Notes: generated by a model from the letters alone, not told the origin. Positions 25,620 to 39,029 are shown, counted from the stretch's first letter. The stretch is DNA of 64,000 nucleotides from Arctopsyche grandis (GCF_051622035.1 NC_135355.1:9424501-9488500); one strand, 5' to 3'. A program made the numbers and translations.

Positions 25620-26580
25620 ACTTTATACTCAAAACTATCTGTATCTTTAACCTCAGATAATATTAAGTATTTTGGTATTAATTTGGATTGTAAATTAAGT
25701 TTTAATGTGCACGCAGATTATATTATAAAAAAAGGGCAAAAAAGTTGGTATACTTGGTAGATTAAGAAATTTATTAAGTAGAAAAAGTTAAATATTAATA
25801 TATAATTATATTGTACGGCCTCATACTGTATATTGCGCTACAGTGCTCAATCTATTTAGTGGATTGGGCATTGATAAACGGCAAAAAGTGCAGAATAGGG
25901 CAATGCGTGCAATTTTGAATGTGAGGAAACGTAAGAATGGTAGAAGTATGTTAGATGAATTGAAATGGTTGGATATTAGAAATAGTCTTAAATTAAGCAC
26001 TTAAAAATTTGTATATAAGGTAGATAAGAATCTATTACCTTAATATTTTAATAATTACATAGTTAGGAATAGAGATATGCATAATCATAAAACTAGAAAT
26101 AGGAATAATTTAATTATAGGTAGAGTTAAGAAAGCAAGATCTACAAGAGGTGTTTTCCACAGAGGTATTCAAATCCATAATACCCTTTTTGAGAGCATTA
26201 GAAGTGCTAATAGTATAACATTGGTGCTTTCTTGAAGGGTGTTAATGGATACCTCTGTGGAAGATGATGTAATTATATGTTTAATAAATACAATGTTTGG
26301 CATTATATAATATTATGTTATGGTTACTTATTATTAGAGGTAGGACCGGAAGCGTGCCGTTTATTGTTCAATTGTTGTAAAGGCTTTGTAAAAAAGGTTC
26401 GGCAAACCTTTAACAATGCATTTACAACATGGTTACCTCAGGGTCCGGGCTTTACATATTATAGTTTTGTTAATTATGTTATATTATAGTTATAATTTTA
26501 ATTGTTACTTTTGTTATTTGTAACATATTCATTAGCAAATTACTACTACATAAATACGTAAATAAATAAAGTATTGAAAC
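25620..26580 (+). pseudogene. LINE relic (jockey/CR1-type RT C-terminus and 3' UTR)
   Basis: Several frames together give a typical LINE C-terminal order: KYFGINLDCKLSFNVHADYI (about 25660), then HTVYCATVLNLFSGLG, KRQKVQNRAMRAILNV, MLDELKWLDIRNSLKLST, and finally IVRNRDMHNHKTRNRNNL with STRGVFHRGIQIHNTLF near 26145. Frameshifts and stops separate them. The upstream RT core is absent. The sequence after 26280 is non-coding and ends in an AAATAAATAAA tail near 26570, consistent with the element's 3' UTR. 5'-truncated, inactive. Confidence 0.75.
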
Positions 26581-26739
26581 CGTTCATCCCGATGAACGCG
26601 TATTTTTTATATCGCACATTTTCAAATATTTTCCCTGCTATCAGTTTAAATTACATAAATAATGTATGTACACGCTTTTTAAATATGCATAAATCTTATG
26701 ACCTGTATATACCCACCACTTGAACAAACTTACGTATGT

Positions 26740-27360
26740 GCGTCAAGCTCGGGTGTTGATCTTTGCTCGAGCTCTTATTTTCCATAATGGAATACTTCAG
26801 ATATTCGACAGTCGAATATTTGTCTCGAACAAATTGCGACTACTGTGTGACACATTCTCGATTGTGTCATAGCTCGCATGACGGTCCAGTGTTGACGTAT
26901 CGGTTTGACATTCTCGCGAATTCTAGCATGACAAACAAATCTCATACGGCCGAAGATAAAAAAAAGAAACCAGCTTCCGCGTAACTATTACAGAGGAGCC
27001 GAGCTGGTCAAAACGGCAGCGGTCGCGGGACAAAACGAAATATTCGATCAGATAAATTCGACCAGATAAGGATCTGGGCAACACACAAGCCCAAGGAGAC
27101 TTGTACGCAATATATTATTGTTACACGGGTACAGCCGAGCCGGCAACACCGGTACAAAATGTAGGTCTCATTGTTCGGCGGCCGACGGCCGACACTGTCA
27201 TTTGTTTGCTTAATAAAAAATAAATAAACGAGAGTAAAACGGTCGAAAAATGTATGTACGGCACTTTCGAGCGCATACTGTGTCGAGGGCGATGAAGGAT
27301 AAACCGGCAATAACAGGTGGAAACGATTCAATTCAATACGATACCGAAAAATGCAACTCA
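26740..27360. other. GC-richer island
   Basis: Less AT-rich than its flanks. ORFs of 117 codons (minus, 27008-27361) and 73 codons (plus, 26763-26984) have no recognisable domain or signal. The interval holds ATTCGATCAGATAAATTCG-type repeats. Possible regulatory DNA. Confidence 0.2.
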
Positions 27361-27603
27361 TCTAGTTTATCCAGAAAATGTGAAAGGCCAATTCTTCAAA
27401 CTATTTTTGGCAGTAATATTGTTAGTAAAAATATATTCGTGTGTGACCAACCCATGACTTTATCTTACGTATTTGAGGAATATAAGAAGGTCAAAAAACA
27501 AAATTCGATATTGGACCGTACAGACAGATTATGAAATACTAATAACTATGACAGCATTTCCGATAAAAATTGAGAGCAAATGTATGGAAACTTGCACAAG
27601 ACA

Positions 27604-28690
27604 AAAAATCACTATCAGTATTATACACATTAAATATCAAGTAAATAAAAATAATTCAAAAGGTCAAAATAAAATAATGAAATATTGTATTAAAAAAAAA
27701 AAAAAAAATACTACTTCCGGTTTACGAATTCTGACAAAACCTTATCAGCTCTAAGTTAATACATAAATAATACAAATATAAATTTTCAGCTTGATACGTT
27801 CAGGGCTTTGGACAAAGTAGTGGGCACAACATTTTTGACCTTTCTAAGAGGAAAAAAATCCCACTTCTGGTTCATTAAATTAAGTGATTTTTTTTATTTT
27901 TACTTATTAATTAAAATCACTATCTTTATTATACACAATAAATATCAAGAAGATTAAAATAAAGGTCAAAATAAAATAATGAAATATTGTTTTAAAAAAA
28001 AAAAAAAAATACTACTTTCGGTTTACGAATTATGACTAAAACCTTAGCAGCTCTAAGTTAGTACATAAAGAATACAAATATAAATTTTCAGCTTAATACG
28101 TTAAGAGGGCTGTACAGCCGAAACCTTAATTTTGTTACCGTTCCTTTCTTCGATATATATATTGAGTGTATGTATATATTGAGTGAATGCGACAAATTAT
28201 ATCAATATATATATTGAGTGAATGCGACAGTTGCGCTTCGACCAGATAAAACGTATTTTAAATTGACAAAATCGAGGTTTCGTATTCTCCTATTTTTAAA
28301 AAAAATTCATCATCGGTATGAGAAAGATACTTTCTGTGCATCTATCGGCGTATCTTTTTTAAAATCGACCGTTAAATAAGCACGCTGGACTCGTTTCGTG
28401 GGTGTAAAAAAGAGGCGATTTTATAGATGTTTGGTGGCTCCTAGCTCCTATAAAAAATAATTAATCAAAAAAATAAAACAATAGATGCACCCCAATGGTG
28501 AATATCCATAGCATATTAAAAAAAAATTCTTTAGTGCCATAATTGAGGAAGGGAGAAGTATAGTACGGACAAGGCGCTGCTGTCCAGCCCTCTTAAGGGG
28601 TGTGGACAGAGTAGTGGGCATAACATTTTTGGTACTTTTCTGAGACGAAAAAATCCTACATACATACTTCCGGTTTATTAAATTTGGGGC
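27604..28690 (+). repeat. Two units of a ~310-bp tandem repeat, second unit interrupted
   Basis: Unit 1 is about 27604-27912. Unit 2 is 27913-28104, continuing at 28597-28690 after a MITE. Shared landmarks in order: AATCACTAT, AAGGTCAAAATAAAATAATG, a poly-A run, TACTACTTCCGGTTTACGAA, GCAGCTCTAAGTTA, AAATTTTCAGCTT and AGTAGTGGGCA. Confidence 0.85.
28105..28592. mobile_element. TTAA-target (piggyBac-like) MITE
   Basis: Flanked by TTAA at 28101-28104 and 28593-28596. Ends GAGGGCTGTACAGC and inverted GAGGGCTGGACAGC differ at one base. There is no ORF of size. The neighbouring tandem unit has TTCA at the same place with no insert, giving a natural empty-site comparison. It contains a local duplication, ATATATATTGAGTGAATGCG (about 28158-28230). 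Confidence 0.85.
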
Positions 28691-29486
28691 TTACACCATT
28701 TATGAATAAAGTCTAAACTACTTAAAGGTATTTAAACGAAAATGGAAAAAATTAGAATTTTAATCTATAACTATAAGTCAAATATATAACTGTAGAATTG
28801 AATTGAAACTTGATATTTTATTTATTTTTTTAGTTCAACCTGAATTCGAATTCAAAAACATTCTATCACAGACTGAATACTTTGCCGACTGAGAATTACG
28901 TAGTTAATACGTAACTACATATTCAATTAAAAAGTGATGTATTTTTAAATGTAATATTATTAGACAGAAACTAAAAACCTTGCGGATAGTCATCAAGTTT
29001 TCACTGATTAACGACAAATTCACCATTTTTCCAGAACCTTCTTTTAGGAGCTTGCTAAAATTACACATGTCTCAGCATATAATTACAGTTTTTAAAATGT
29101 TCTCATAAAGGGGTATAATTATATCAAGTACTCTTAAATGATTTTTTTGTAAAATACCGTTCCATTAAAAATGATATTTTTCCATTTGTGCATTTTCCAT
29201 TGAAAATGTCCGCAATTTCCGCTAGTACTATTTAATACTTTATTAAATATCTATTGGATGAATTGGGGTTGTACGGTCTTGACTGTTCTCCACATGTTCT
29301 CCATAATCTATGCATGTGCATATACATTTTACTGGCATCCCATTTTTCGCTCCAACCATACAAATCTATTGTTCCTTTCAGTCTAAAATGCCAACCAAGA
29401 CGCGTATCATGCAATCTCTGAATAACTGTCATGTGGTTTACGTATTTAATCTCGCTTAATATATCTTCATTCTTACGCAAACAAGG

Positions 29487-29498
29487 GGGGGGGGGGCG
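29487..29498 (+). repeat. Poly-G run
   Basis: Twelve consecutive G within AT-rich DNA. Poly-C runs at 30750-30764 and 54126-54136 are comparable. Confidence 0.8.
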
Positions 29499-29981
29499 CT
29501 GACAAGACATTTCATACATTCTTAATGCTCGATATGTATCATATTAAATTACAGTTATTGTTGTGCAAGTCGAGCGAGTGCAAATATGCACCGCATTGTT
29601 GCTCAATTTTACTCGCCCTCGTACCTGCAAATCGACTATTTTGAATATTGATTTATGCCAACATATCAATCCAATCTTAATTAAATAAGTTCCAATACTA
29701 CTTTTGTATAATCAATTCTGTTTGAAGTAAGAAAAAAACTTTATTTGTAGACGCACATTGTATGTATATATTATTACGTCTCAATTATGGTTGTTCAATA
29801 AAAACAAGAATGTTGAACTCTACAAGAAAGAATCGCTTCTATATAGTAGAAGGCAAGTTGGTTTTCAATGCGCTCACAATAGACTTTATCACTGATGTAA
29901 ATGACAGCTACGTTAGTGTGGTATTGTTATTGGCATCAATTCTTGTCCATTTGATCAACTATTTAATGTATATGTATGTAT

Positions 29982-30960
29982 TAGGGATTGCAATTTACCG
30001 TCAAATTTCATAAACCGAATTTCATAAACAAATTTCGTAAACGGTAAATTATTTTTCCTACTACCGGTATACCGGTATTTACCAGTATATGAAAAAAGTA
30101 TTTTTTCGTAGACTAGATACCTGTTTGTGGTTAATATTTCTAAAAACGCTAGCCTAGATTAAATCGTAAATAATTGAAAACAAATCTCAGGTGAATAATG
30201 TCATAATTCATTAAAGTAAATTCGTAATAAGAAATAAATTTTATTTTTTATCTTTTGCCTATCATATTTATTTATTTAAAGTTTAGACCATTTGAAAGTT
30301 TCAATCATAATTAAATTTAGACCATTTAAGTTTCGGTCATATTTACTAGGATTTGCTTGGTCTTGGTTGTACTAGTGAAAATCGACCAAAAAACGTACTA
30401 GCTGCCATTTGCAATTTGCAATCCTTCAATATTCCCCAATATTTACATACTTCTAAAAATTCTAGCAACACTTCCGATGACAACAGCCACAAGTGAACGG
30501 AGCTTTTCCACACTACTTGCTTTATTAAATATTCATAGGGATATAAATGTTAGTGCAGAAAAAATATTAGATATGTTTACAATAAAGACGCGAAGATTGG
30601 ATCTGTGAATTTCGTAATTTTTTAAAGTATTCATTATTTTTATTTTATTTGAATTTTGTTCATACTATATTTTTATTACGTATTTACTTTATTTTTATAT
30701 GTTGTGATTTTATATTAATTAACTTATTTTGCCTTTTTTCCTGTCAAACCCCCCCCCCCCCCCATTGACAAAATCCTGGCTACGCCACTGGTTGCCAGTG
30801 AATTCATTAATTTTAAATAGCCACATTTCATACTGAAAATAAACAAATTGCAGAATATTTTGCAATTATATGCCTGTATATGAACTTAATTCGTGATAAA
30901 ATAGTAAATTTTCAATTTTACCAGTATTTACCGATGACGAAATCTTACGATTTATCTCAT
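29982..30960 (+). mobile_element. TAGGG-end hAT-like MITE, copy 1, carrying another insert
   Basis: The left end TAGGGATTGCAATTTACCG is nearly identical to that at 60498. Internal ACCGGTATTTACCAGTA and GCCACATTTCATACTGAAAA also match. The right end is eroded. Compared with the 60.5-kb copy, it holds an extra block (about 30372-30790) that is a hAT relic. Confidence 0.75.
30372..30790 (+). mobile_element. hAT relic with transposase C-terminus
   Basis: From about 30430 the plus strand encodes IFPNIYILLKILATLPMTTA, then SERSFSTL, then LLNIHRDINVSAEKILDMF, ending TRRLDL and TGA (30606-30608). This is the dimerisation region of hAT transposases (52-kDa-repressor/ZMYM1-like), with an internal deletion after SFSTL. 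The right end inverted reads CAGTGGCGTAGCCAGGATTT, a typical hAT terminus, followed by GTTGCCAG. The left end is eroded; a TGGTTGTA flank is a weak partner. Confidence 0.75.
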
Positions 30961-31179
30961 AAGCTATCATGACTCATAAACTCAATGCCTATAATAAAAT
31001 ATCATACTAAATTAATGTTGACAATGTTATAGAACGTTAGAAAAAATAAAAGTATATCAAATTGAAATATATTTTCAAAAATACTCAACGCCGTTTGGAG
31101 AGCCCCTGGTTTGGCTAGGTCGTTCAGTGTCCTTTCTAAAACAGGTCTTCGATCCTAGATCAAGTATTATGAGTCGACT

Positions 31180-32060
31180 TCATAATTTTATCTCACCATC
31201 GGCACACGTACATATGCTATTGTATCCGAGCGACTACAAAAATGCAGACTCGATTGTCGACGGGGCATTCATCCCCAATACTGAAAAAAAAATAATATAT
31301 TAATTGTACGATTCAGAAGGCAATCCAAGGGTTAAAACAGACAAGCTGGTCACGTGCGGATCTAACTCGTGTTACATCGTACATAACTCTTACAGCGCGA
31401 AGCCTTCTCGTGTAATTATTCATAATGATGCATATCTAAATGCACGTTAAATTACAGTTTCGTAAATAGTCGTGTTCTGCGATTTTTATACGAAAATGTT
31501 CGTGTGCGTGCGCGTGCGTGTTAATTTTTTCGATTTTTTGCAACGAATTCGTTTGACCGAAGCAAAATTGTAATCATTCCATTTTTAATGAATACCAGTT
31601 GTATGGCGCGTTAACAATTCAAATTAATACCCGATACAGTTTGTTTGCGATAGTCTTACATTTCCATATAATATTTCATACGAATGTGTGTATCTATGTA
31701 TGGTGCGTATGTCAGATCATTCAACGTTAGCGAGTGAGCTTAATTGAGATTGTATGGATTAGTCGCAGATTGAGAGCCACAGCGACGGTAAATCTCGACT
31801 ACAGCTTCAATTCATTGTTAGATTGGCCGATTGCAACTATTTACAATGCGATAGCCATTGTAAAGCAGCGGTTTCTTCTTTTCTCGGTGGAGCGCGCCAT
31901 AATGAACCCGGTCCGAGTGTATGTAGCACTTGCAAAATCGTCAAGATTTACTGATCCGGCTCTGGATTTATGCTCTGCTGAGAATCAGGCTACTCGGCGA
32001 TCACCACACCTGCTGTTCGCAGACCAGACCCAACATAACCCTCAGACTATGTAGTTCTTG
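31180..32060. promoter_or_regulatory. GC-richer island series
   Basis: Includes GTAATTATTCATAATGATGC and ATGCATATCTAAATGCA near 31416-31446 (homeodomain and octamer-like cores), and a second part at 31720-32040. Overlapping ORFs of 106 and 70 codons have no recognisable domain. Regulatory role inferred. Confidence 0.3.
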
Positions 32061-32297
32061 GGAATCTTTAGAAAGTACGTATCCTATTGCTATAAATATG
32101 ATTACAATCTCAATATTCTCACCATCGTATAAACAAGGATAAGATACAACAAATTAAATTAATGAAAAATTATTATAACAAATAATAAAAAAAGGAAAAC
32201 GATTGTATGGAAGTCTACACACGATGAAAGTATTCATTTTTTTAGTTAGGTATGTAGAAAAATAGAGGTTGTTTTATTCAACATGTTTTTATACTAA

Positions 32298-32930
<633 letters not shown>

Positions 32931-32935
32931 TCCAT

Positions 32936-33820
32936 TTGGGTCTCGCTGGGATTTTAATTTTAATTTTTATATTATTTTACTTTTCCTTTTTCTTTCTCCT
33001 TATATTTTTGGGTACTATTTTTTTTTTGTTCATTGTGAAACTAAAAATAGGATTTGAGGATTTTATTTATTTGATTTTTACACCTTTTGTTTTCTGTTTT
33101 ATTTTTTCATTTTATCATGTTTTTCTGCCTTTGAATTTTTGCTTTTTATTTTATGTATTTTATTTTTGTCAAATAAAATTTTATGATCAAATTTTTTTTT
33201 ACTACTTTATAGTTTGGTTGTTTATAAATTAAACAATCAAACAATAAATTAAAATTAAAAATTTATAAAGTAGTTTATTATTATGGAAAAATAGTTTAGA
33301 AGAAAATATCATAAATGATTTTTTTGTATTATTTATTATTTCATCTTTTCAATCTCCTATTATATTTGAATAAATGTATTATATGTATGTATGTATATTA
33401 TAATTTGTGGAAAATCACACATTACTACACATACATACATACATATGTAGGTACATGGCTCAGGAAGTGCTTGATTTTAAAACAAATTATAAGCTCCACC
33501 TACTGCATCCTCTCGATCATCTTTTACAGAATTGTCATGCTACGCCTACGTAGACCGCATAGTCTCATTTCGTAGCTGCCAATGCGTCAACGCATTATTC
33601 GAAATTAATGCAGGAACAACGGCAAACCGGAATCGACTGAAAAATGTCACTATTGTACCTTTACTTCCAACAAACAACACAAGTTGACGTCTATAAGAAC
33701 CGTCGATTAAAACTTTCTATGATATAATTTTATTTAGCGTATAATAAGTTACACACATGGGCGTAAAATCGGTAGCGATATTTTTAATTGAAAAAATAAA
33801 TAAATAAATAAAATTAATGT
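32936..33820. other. AT-rich intergenic DNA
   Basis: T-rich stretch giving Phe/Ile/Leu-only ORFs (32936-33232) and TATG/TACA microsatellites near 33380-33450. No supported gene. Confidence 0.35.
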
Positions 33821-33829
33821 AAAATTTTG

Positions 33830-34340
33830 TGGAATATTCGATCACGTCGAGGCTTGACCGGCGGATTTAATTATACGGCCGGGGTCGAAAGGTTGGCCGG
33901 TGTGTGACCGACCGGTTTCTTCTTGCGAATCTCCACTTAATCAATAGTTAATAATTAAAGCTCATTGAGCTTGCGGTACGTGTAACCGATTCCGGTTTTC
34001 GGGATAATCAAATTATCGCGCTTTTATCCGTAGGATTCTATTACCGGAGAGCTTTTATTGAGGAAATGGTCGATTAGAGCGCGAGCTCTCGAGCGCGTCT
34101 AGCCGGAAAAGCGGCAAATCAAGCAAAAGCAGAGATAAACTTCAATCCGAATTTGATATCAGAAAATATCCTTGGAAATCATTTCGTTTGATTGCGGTGA
34201 AAATAATGCTGAAAAGCGTGTGATGTCATGGCAGACATGTGTTGAGCCTTCTCGCCATTAACGTATCGACAGGTCGTCTTTCACGTCGTTGCCGACGATC
34301 ACCGCTTGTCAATCTGCTCGTTAATTAATTTTGAAATTGT
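33830..34340. promoter_or_regulatory. GC-richer island
   Basis: Contains CGGCCGGGGTCGAAAGG, ACCGACCGG, TCAATAGTTAATAATTAAAG, GATAATCAAATTATCG and GCGCGAGCTCTCGAGCGCG. A mix of homeodomain-like AT cores and GC-rich palindromes without an ORF suggests regulatory DNA. Confidence 0.35.
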
Positions 34341-35639
34341 CAGATAGGCAAACGAGAAAAAAGCATCGAGGACGTTCATACATGGAAAAGCAGACAAGCT
34401 TGTAGATTGTATTAGATTAATCGATTAAGAGGTACACACAGTATTATGTACATATATAAATAATAAATTATGATAATTGGAAATGTTATACCTTACGATG
34501 ACTTATGAAAGGAAAAAAATTATAGAAATAATAGAAATTAAAAAAAAAAGTATGGTTAAAGCTAAATAAAAATACATTTGTTATGCATACATTGAATAAT
34601 GATTTCCAATTACATATTCTAATGTTGTATTTTACTTTTAAATTACATATTAAAACGTATTGATAGTTGGAAATTTAATACGTACATATTTATTTATTTT
34701 TTATACAATTTCACCACAGTGACTTTACAGATTAGCTCCAAGTCGTCACTATAGCTACATAAAAAGAAAATTATAAAACATAAAACAAATATAAAATATA
34801 AAACAAATATAAAATTATAAAAATATAAAATGCTAAAATATAAAATGCTACGATCCCAAACTAAGCAATCCCTCAACCAGATCAGTATATTTTAGATTGA
34901 ACAAATCCAACCCAATAGAAATCCGGTTGAGGAGCTTGATGCCCCTGGCGACAGGGGACGAAACCATTAAATTGGTACGTGCCTCAGGTGAGGAGAATAA
35001 ATCTCGATATCTAGTATTACGTATGTATGTATGTAAATATTTTCAAATGGTTGAAATGTTTAGATTGATTGAATTATTTACATTTTATTATTTAGATTGA
35101 TTGAATAATTTGTATATAACAAAGAAAATGGTTTTAGTGTTTTTTTAATCCAATTTCTTCTTATGAATAGTTTTACCAATATACGATTAATTATGAAATA
35201 AAAAGTACTGAATATATTTCAATATCAGATTTTCATATTCTCTAATTGGTAATCCTGGTGATAGTGTCATATTTTTTACAAGTTTAAATTAAGACTGCTG
35301 CGTGAATTTATCAAATTATTGCTATACAAAAAATCAGATCACATACCAAAAGTGCACATTCTGTCAGAATTTGTAACTAAATTATCAAATTTGAATGCAC
35401 ATCGTTGCTATCTATAATTATTATACTTTTCTCAACATTCACACGTTTTTACACTATTTTTTTCTTATAATTTTCTTGAACAAACTAAGGTTGTCAATAT
35501 GCTAGGTATGTATGTATATACATATTAATGTACGTTATAATTTCCGGTAATAAAAAGCTTCCTTTGACTTTCATAATTATTCATGTAAATTTGAAATGAC
35601 ATCCACACTTGAAATGATCTACACTTAAAGTGTAAAATA

Positions 35640-35910
35640 TGTTTGAGAAGCTGGCACTTTGCAGAACACCTACTGTGCGAGGCCGCGAGCTTTGGACAAT
35701 AACACCGAAGCTTTCTCACTAGCATCTCATAAATTAGCGAAAGCTCTCCGAGCTTTCGCACTCTCGAAAGCCGAACATAATTCAAAGAAATATTGATAAC
35801 CTCCGATGTTTTACCATCGTGAATTCCATTGTTATAATTATTATTGCTCGAGCTGGTGCGCTATTACCGCAGGTTTCGTGCATTCGCTCATATTAACTAA
35901 TGTGCTTCAT
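35640..35910. promoter_or_regulatory. GC-richer island with perfect GCGAAAGCTC palindrome
   Basis: GCGAAAGCTC (35737-35746) and GAGCTTTCGC (35750-35759) form a perfect 10-bp dyad around TCC. CGCGAGCTTTGG nearby recurs at 21016, and CTCTCGAAAGCCGA (35762 on) recurs in the 24-kb island. The shared motifs suggest a common binding factor (inference). Confidence 0.4.
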
Positions 35911-36254
35911 TCAATATATATTACAGGTACAGCACACTGCTATTACATTTAATTTTTATAAAGGCTTAAATTTGATCTAGATCATGTTATACATAAGTTG
36001 ATTGGGTGATTTTCTTTCGAGATTTTTTTGTTTCAAATATACTCCGAGAGGAAATTGAACATAACACATAATATTGAAAATACTTAGTATTTTTTATGAA
36101 CTACATACACCATTATTAAGCAATTGCTCACTGGCAGAGATTTTTAGCCTTTTTTGCCCAAAGTTCTTTCAAAATAAAAAAAACACTTCTATTCAGATAC
36201 ATACTATTCAAAAAAATAAAATTTGTGACTTTTCGTAATTCACATAATATTCGA

Positions 36255-36374
<120 letters not shown>

Positions 36375-36962
36375 TTTATATTTAAATAAAATCTAGGCTA
36401 GGATATTCATTATTATAATTGTATCGTCTTCACCCTCCTAAAATGGTAACTTCCACTTGTTTTGAAATACATGTATGCCAATTAGAACTTGCCTTACTAT
36501 GCTAAAAAAAAAATCCCGCTAGCTTCTGTGCTGGACGCCAAGCGTCCTGTTAACTATGTGTGTTTTAGGTTAAAATAATCTAAAATCTGCGAGTTTAATT
36601 ATTTTAATTATCTATATAAATCATTTTATAATGTATTAAACATCGAATAATATAAAATAAGTGCAAGCAATGAAAAAAATAGCGGTGAAACAGAGCCTTC
36701 AATCCAAGGCGGATATCACACTGACCCTTGAGCGCGGTTCGTACTAAATTCCACCCTCTATCTCATCTGTGAGCAAGGGTCCTTCGGCAAAAATAATGAT
36801 TTCTGTTAATATTGGTAAATGCTTTTATTTCGTTATGACATCATTCGAATCATAGATGTTTTGAAGAGGATTACGTAATATACATATGAAAACCCTTATA
36901 AAATAAAATACAAGTACTGATCACTCGCTATCTGCCACACTGTGCGGTTAGTGCTAATAATT

Positions 36963-37115
36963 AGAGACCGGAGCCTCTTTGCGCCGTTCTTTGTTCATTT
37001 GCTCTCTAGCTTTGTAGTACAAAGCTAGAGAGCAAAAAAATAGGTTCACCATAAAAATTAACAATGCACGGCGAACAATGATAAAAATGAACGGCGCAAA
37101 CTGACTCCGGTCTCT
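36963..37115. mobile_element. Short palindromic MITE
   Basis: Ends AGAGACCGGAG...TTTGCGCCGTTC (36963 on) and the inverted counterpart ending CTCCGGTCTCT at 37115. Inside is a 39-bp palindrome: arms TTTGCTCTCTAGCTTTGTA (36998-37016) and its exact complement (37018-37036) around a single G. Total about 153 bp. No clear target duplication. Confidence 0.7.
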
Positions 37116-37249
37116 ACTCATAATACGCATGTATTAAAAAATAAATGATTTCTTTAAATAATTCTGTGAAATAAACTAAAAGCCCCTGCTAACAAGATTG
37201 AAACTTTGGTAAAAAAAATTGAACCATATGTAAGGTGCTAAGATTTTTC

Positions 37250-37870
37250 CAAAGTATGTATTATTGCCACGATTTCGATGATGGTAATGATGATGATGAT
37301 GATGATGATGCGACACACGATAATTAGCGTCCCGCGCGAATCTCCCCATCCGTCGACTTTTTGACGAGGAATGATCAACGGGCCTGCGATTACACAGATT
37401 GATTTATGTGCTTCTGAAGATAGAGGAACATCGGTTGATTGAGTGGAAGATGGCCGCGCTTCCGCGATGGCCCCGATCAATTTATTTCACTTACCGTCAA
37501 AACGTCGTACCGAGTAATGCGCTTTTAATTGGCCATATACACTTACTTCCAAATGAAATGAGGGGGTGGGGGCTGAAAGTAGACACGTATTCGCGTATCG
37601 TACGTTGAATTTATTGATGGGGCATCTGTGGAGCAACATCATATTCAGAATGCTTAGGTATGAAGACATCCGTTTGATGAGAGTGATTTATATTGGTAAG
37701 CGGCCGGCTCGTGACTGCAACCAAGTCGTTTACAAATTCAAAACTGTAGTACCGCTCGAATCTGCGGAACGGGTACGTTTTGCTGTTTAATGATTGCACT
37801 GATCTGCCGGACCGTTGTCCCCGTGGGATTCTTTCAAATCAGCAGAATATCTAGTCAAGAGTACTCAACA
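37250..37870. promoter_or_regulatory. GC-richer island with (GATGAT)n
   Basis: Starts with a GAT trinucleotide run (about 37275-37308), followed by CGTCCCGCGCGAATCTCC, GATGGCCGCGCTTCCGCGATGG and GCGGCCGGCTCGTGAC. Several overlapping ORFs of 60-80 codons on both strands have no domain. Possibly regulatory. Confidence 0.3.
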
Positions 37871-38022
37871 ACGAGACTGTCGAATCGATAGTATTACATA
37901 TTCGGTTGGATTTGTTTGAAAACGATTTGTAATAAAACCAAAAAAACTCGTGTATTTAAAAAAAACAAGCTAGAATTTTCGCATGATCACAAAACTTGCA
38001 TGATCTATTGTTACTACGTACA

Positions 38023-38450
38023 TTTTTTTTTTTTTTTTTTTTTTACATATATACCAGGAAGGCCTTACAGGTAAATCCCAATGCGCCTTCCTGGCCAATT
38101 ACAAATACAAATACAGCATTTTTATTATAAGTCGTTGAATTGCGAGACACTGAAAAAACTCGCAAATTAACGAGACATCTATGAATTGTACATAAATTTT
38201 TATTGTACATAAATCAAATTTTCAAATAGTGGTGACATAGTAGGTAGGAAGGATTTTTAGCCAATTTTTTTCTGGGAACCGTTTCAACAATGAAATCAGA
38301 GAAAATTGGCAAACTCTGATAGGAAACGATCAACCTGGAGTCACAAATCCAGGTCTGACCAACAGCATACTCTGAAAAATTAATTTTCATTCAGGGATAG
38401 AACCCGGCACCTTCTTGACGGTAAGCAGAAGCTTAACGCCCGATAAAGTA
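38023..38450 (-). mobile_element. tRNA-headed SINE, copy 3 (nearly full length)
   Basis: Minus-strand order: head with B-box-like GGGTTCTATCCC (about 38400), the body GACCTGGATTTGTGACTCC, TTTCCTATCAGAGTTTGCC, then the 3' stem-loop CCAGGAAGGC / GCCTTCCTGG (arms 38085-38094 and 38054-38063) and a 22-nt poly(A) tail (T run 38023-38044). This is the clearest copy of the 3' end. Confidence 0.85.
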
Positions 38451-39029
38451 AAAAACATTGAACAATTGAAAGTGATGCGATTTCCATGCACGGTACCGAA
38501 CATATAAAAAACACATACATATACGAAAATGTTTTACATAGTGAAATACTTATTTTACGAGATAAATATTAACTATCATTAAAATATTGTAAGACTCGAT
38601 TTGTAAATGTTTTTTTTTAAATATTTTAAAGGTGTTTTAATAGCTAAAAATCTATGAATGATCACAATATGTCTCGTATATTAAAGATATTACATATGTA
38701 CATGTATATAAAAAACATTTTTGTATACAATATGCAAACTCTTGCTTAAGCAGTCGTACGAAAAGTTGAGAAAACGAGTCTCGAGATATTGCGAGTTAGT
38801 AATACTTTTAACTCGAGAGAAATTCAATCTTTCATCAATTTTGAATCCATAGTCTTTATAGTTCACTTCTTGATCAGCAGACAAATTTATTAAACAATAT
38901 TAAACGTTGTATTTGTAAGGTATTCTTTATGAAAAATTAAATTTTAAAGAAACAAAAATTCCCATGTGACTGTATTTAAAAACTTGGTTTCGTTTTTGAA
39001 TGTTTTTCATGAGGACTCTTGTTTTAACC

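Noticed and set aside
37275..37308. GAT repeat as a LINE tail like that at 53306
   Set aside because: No LINE coding sequence on either side; a simple microsatellite is enough.
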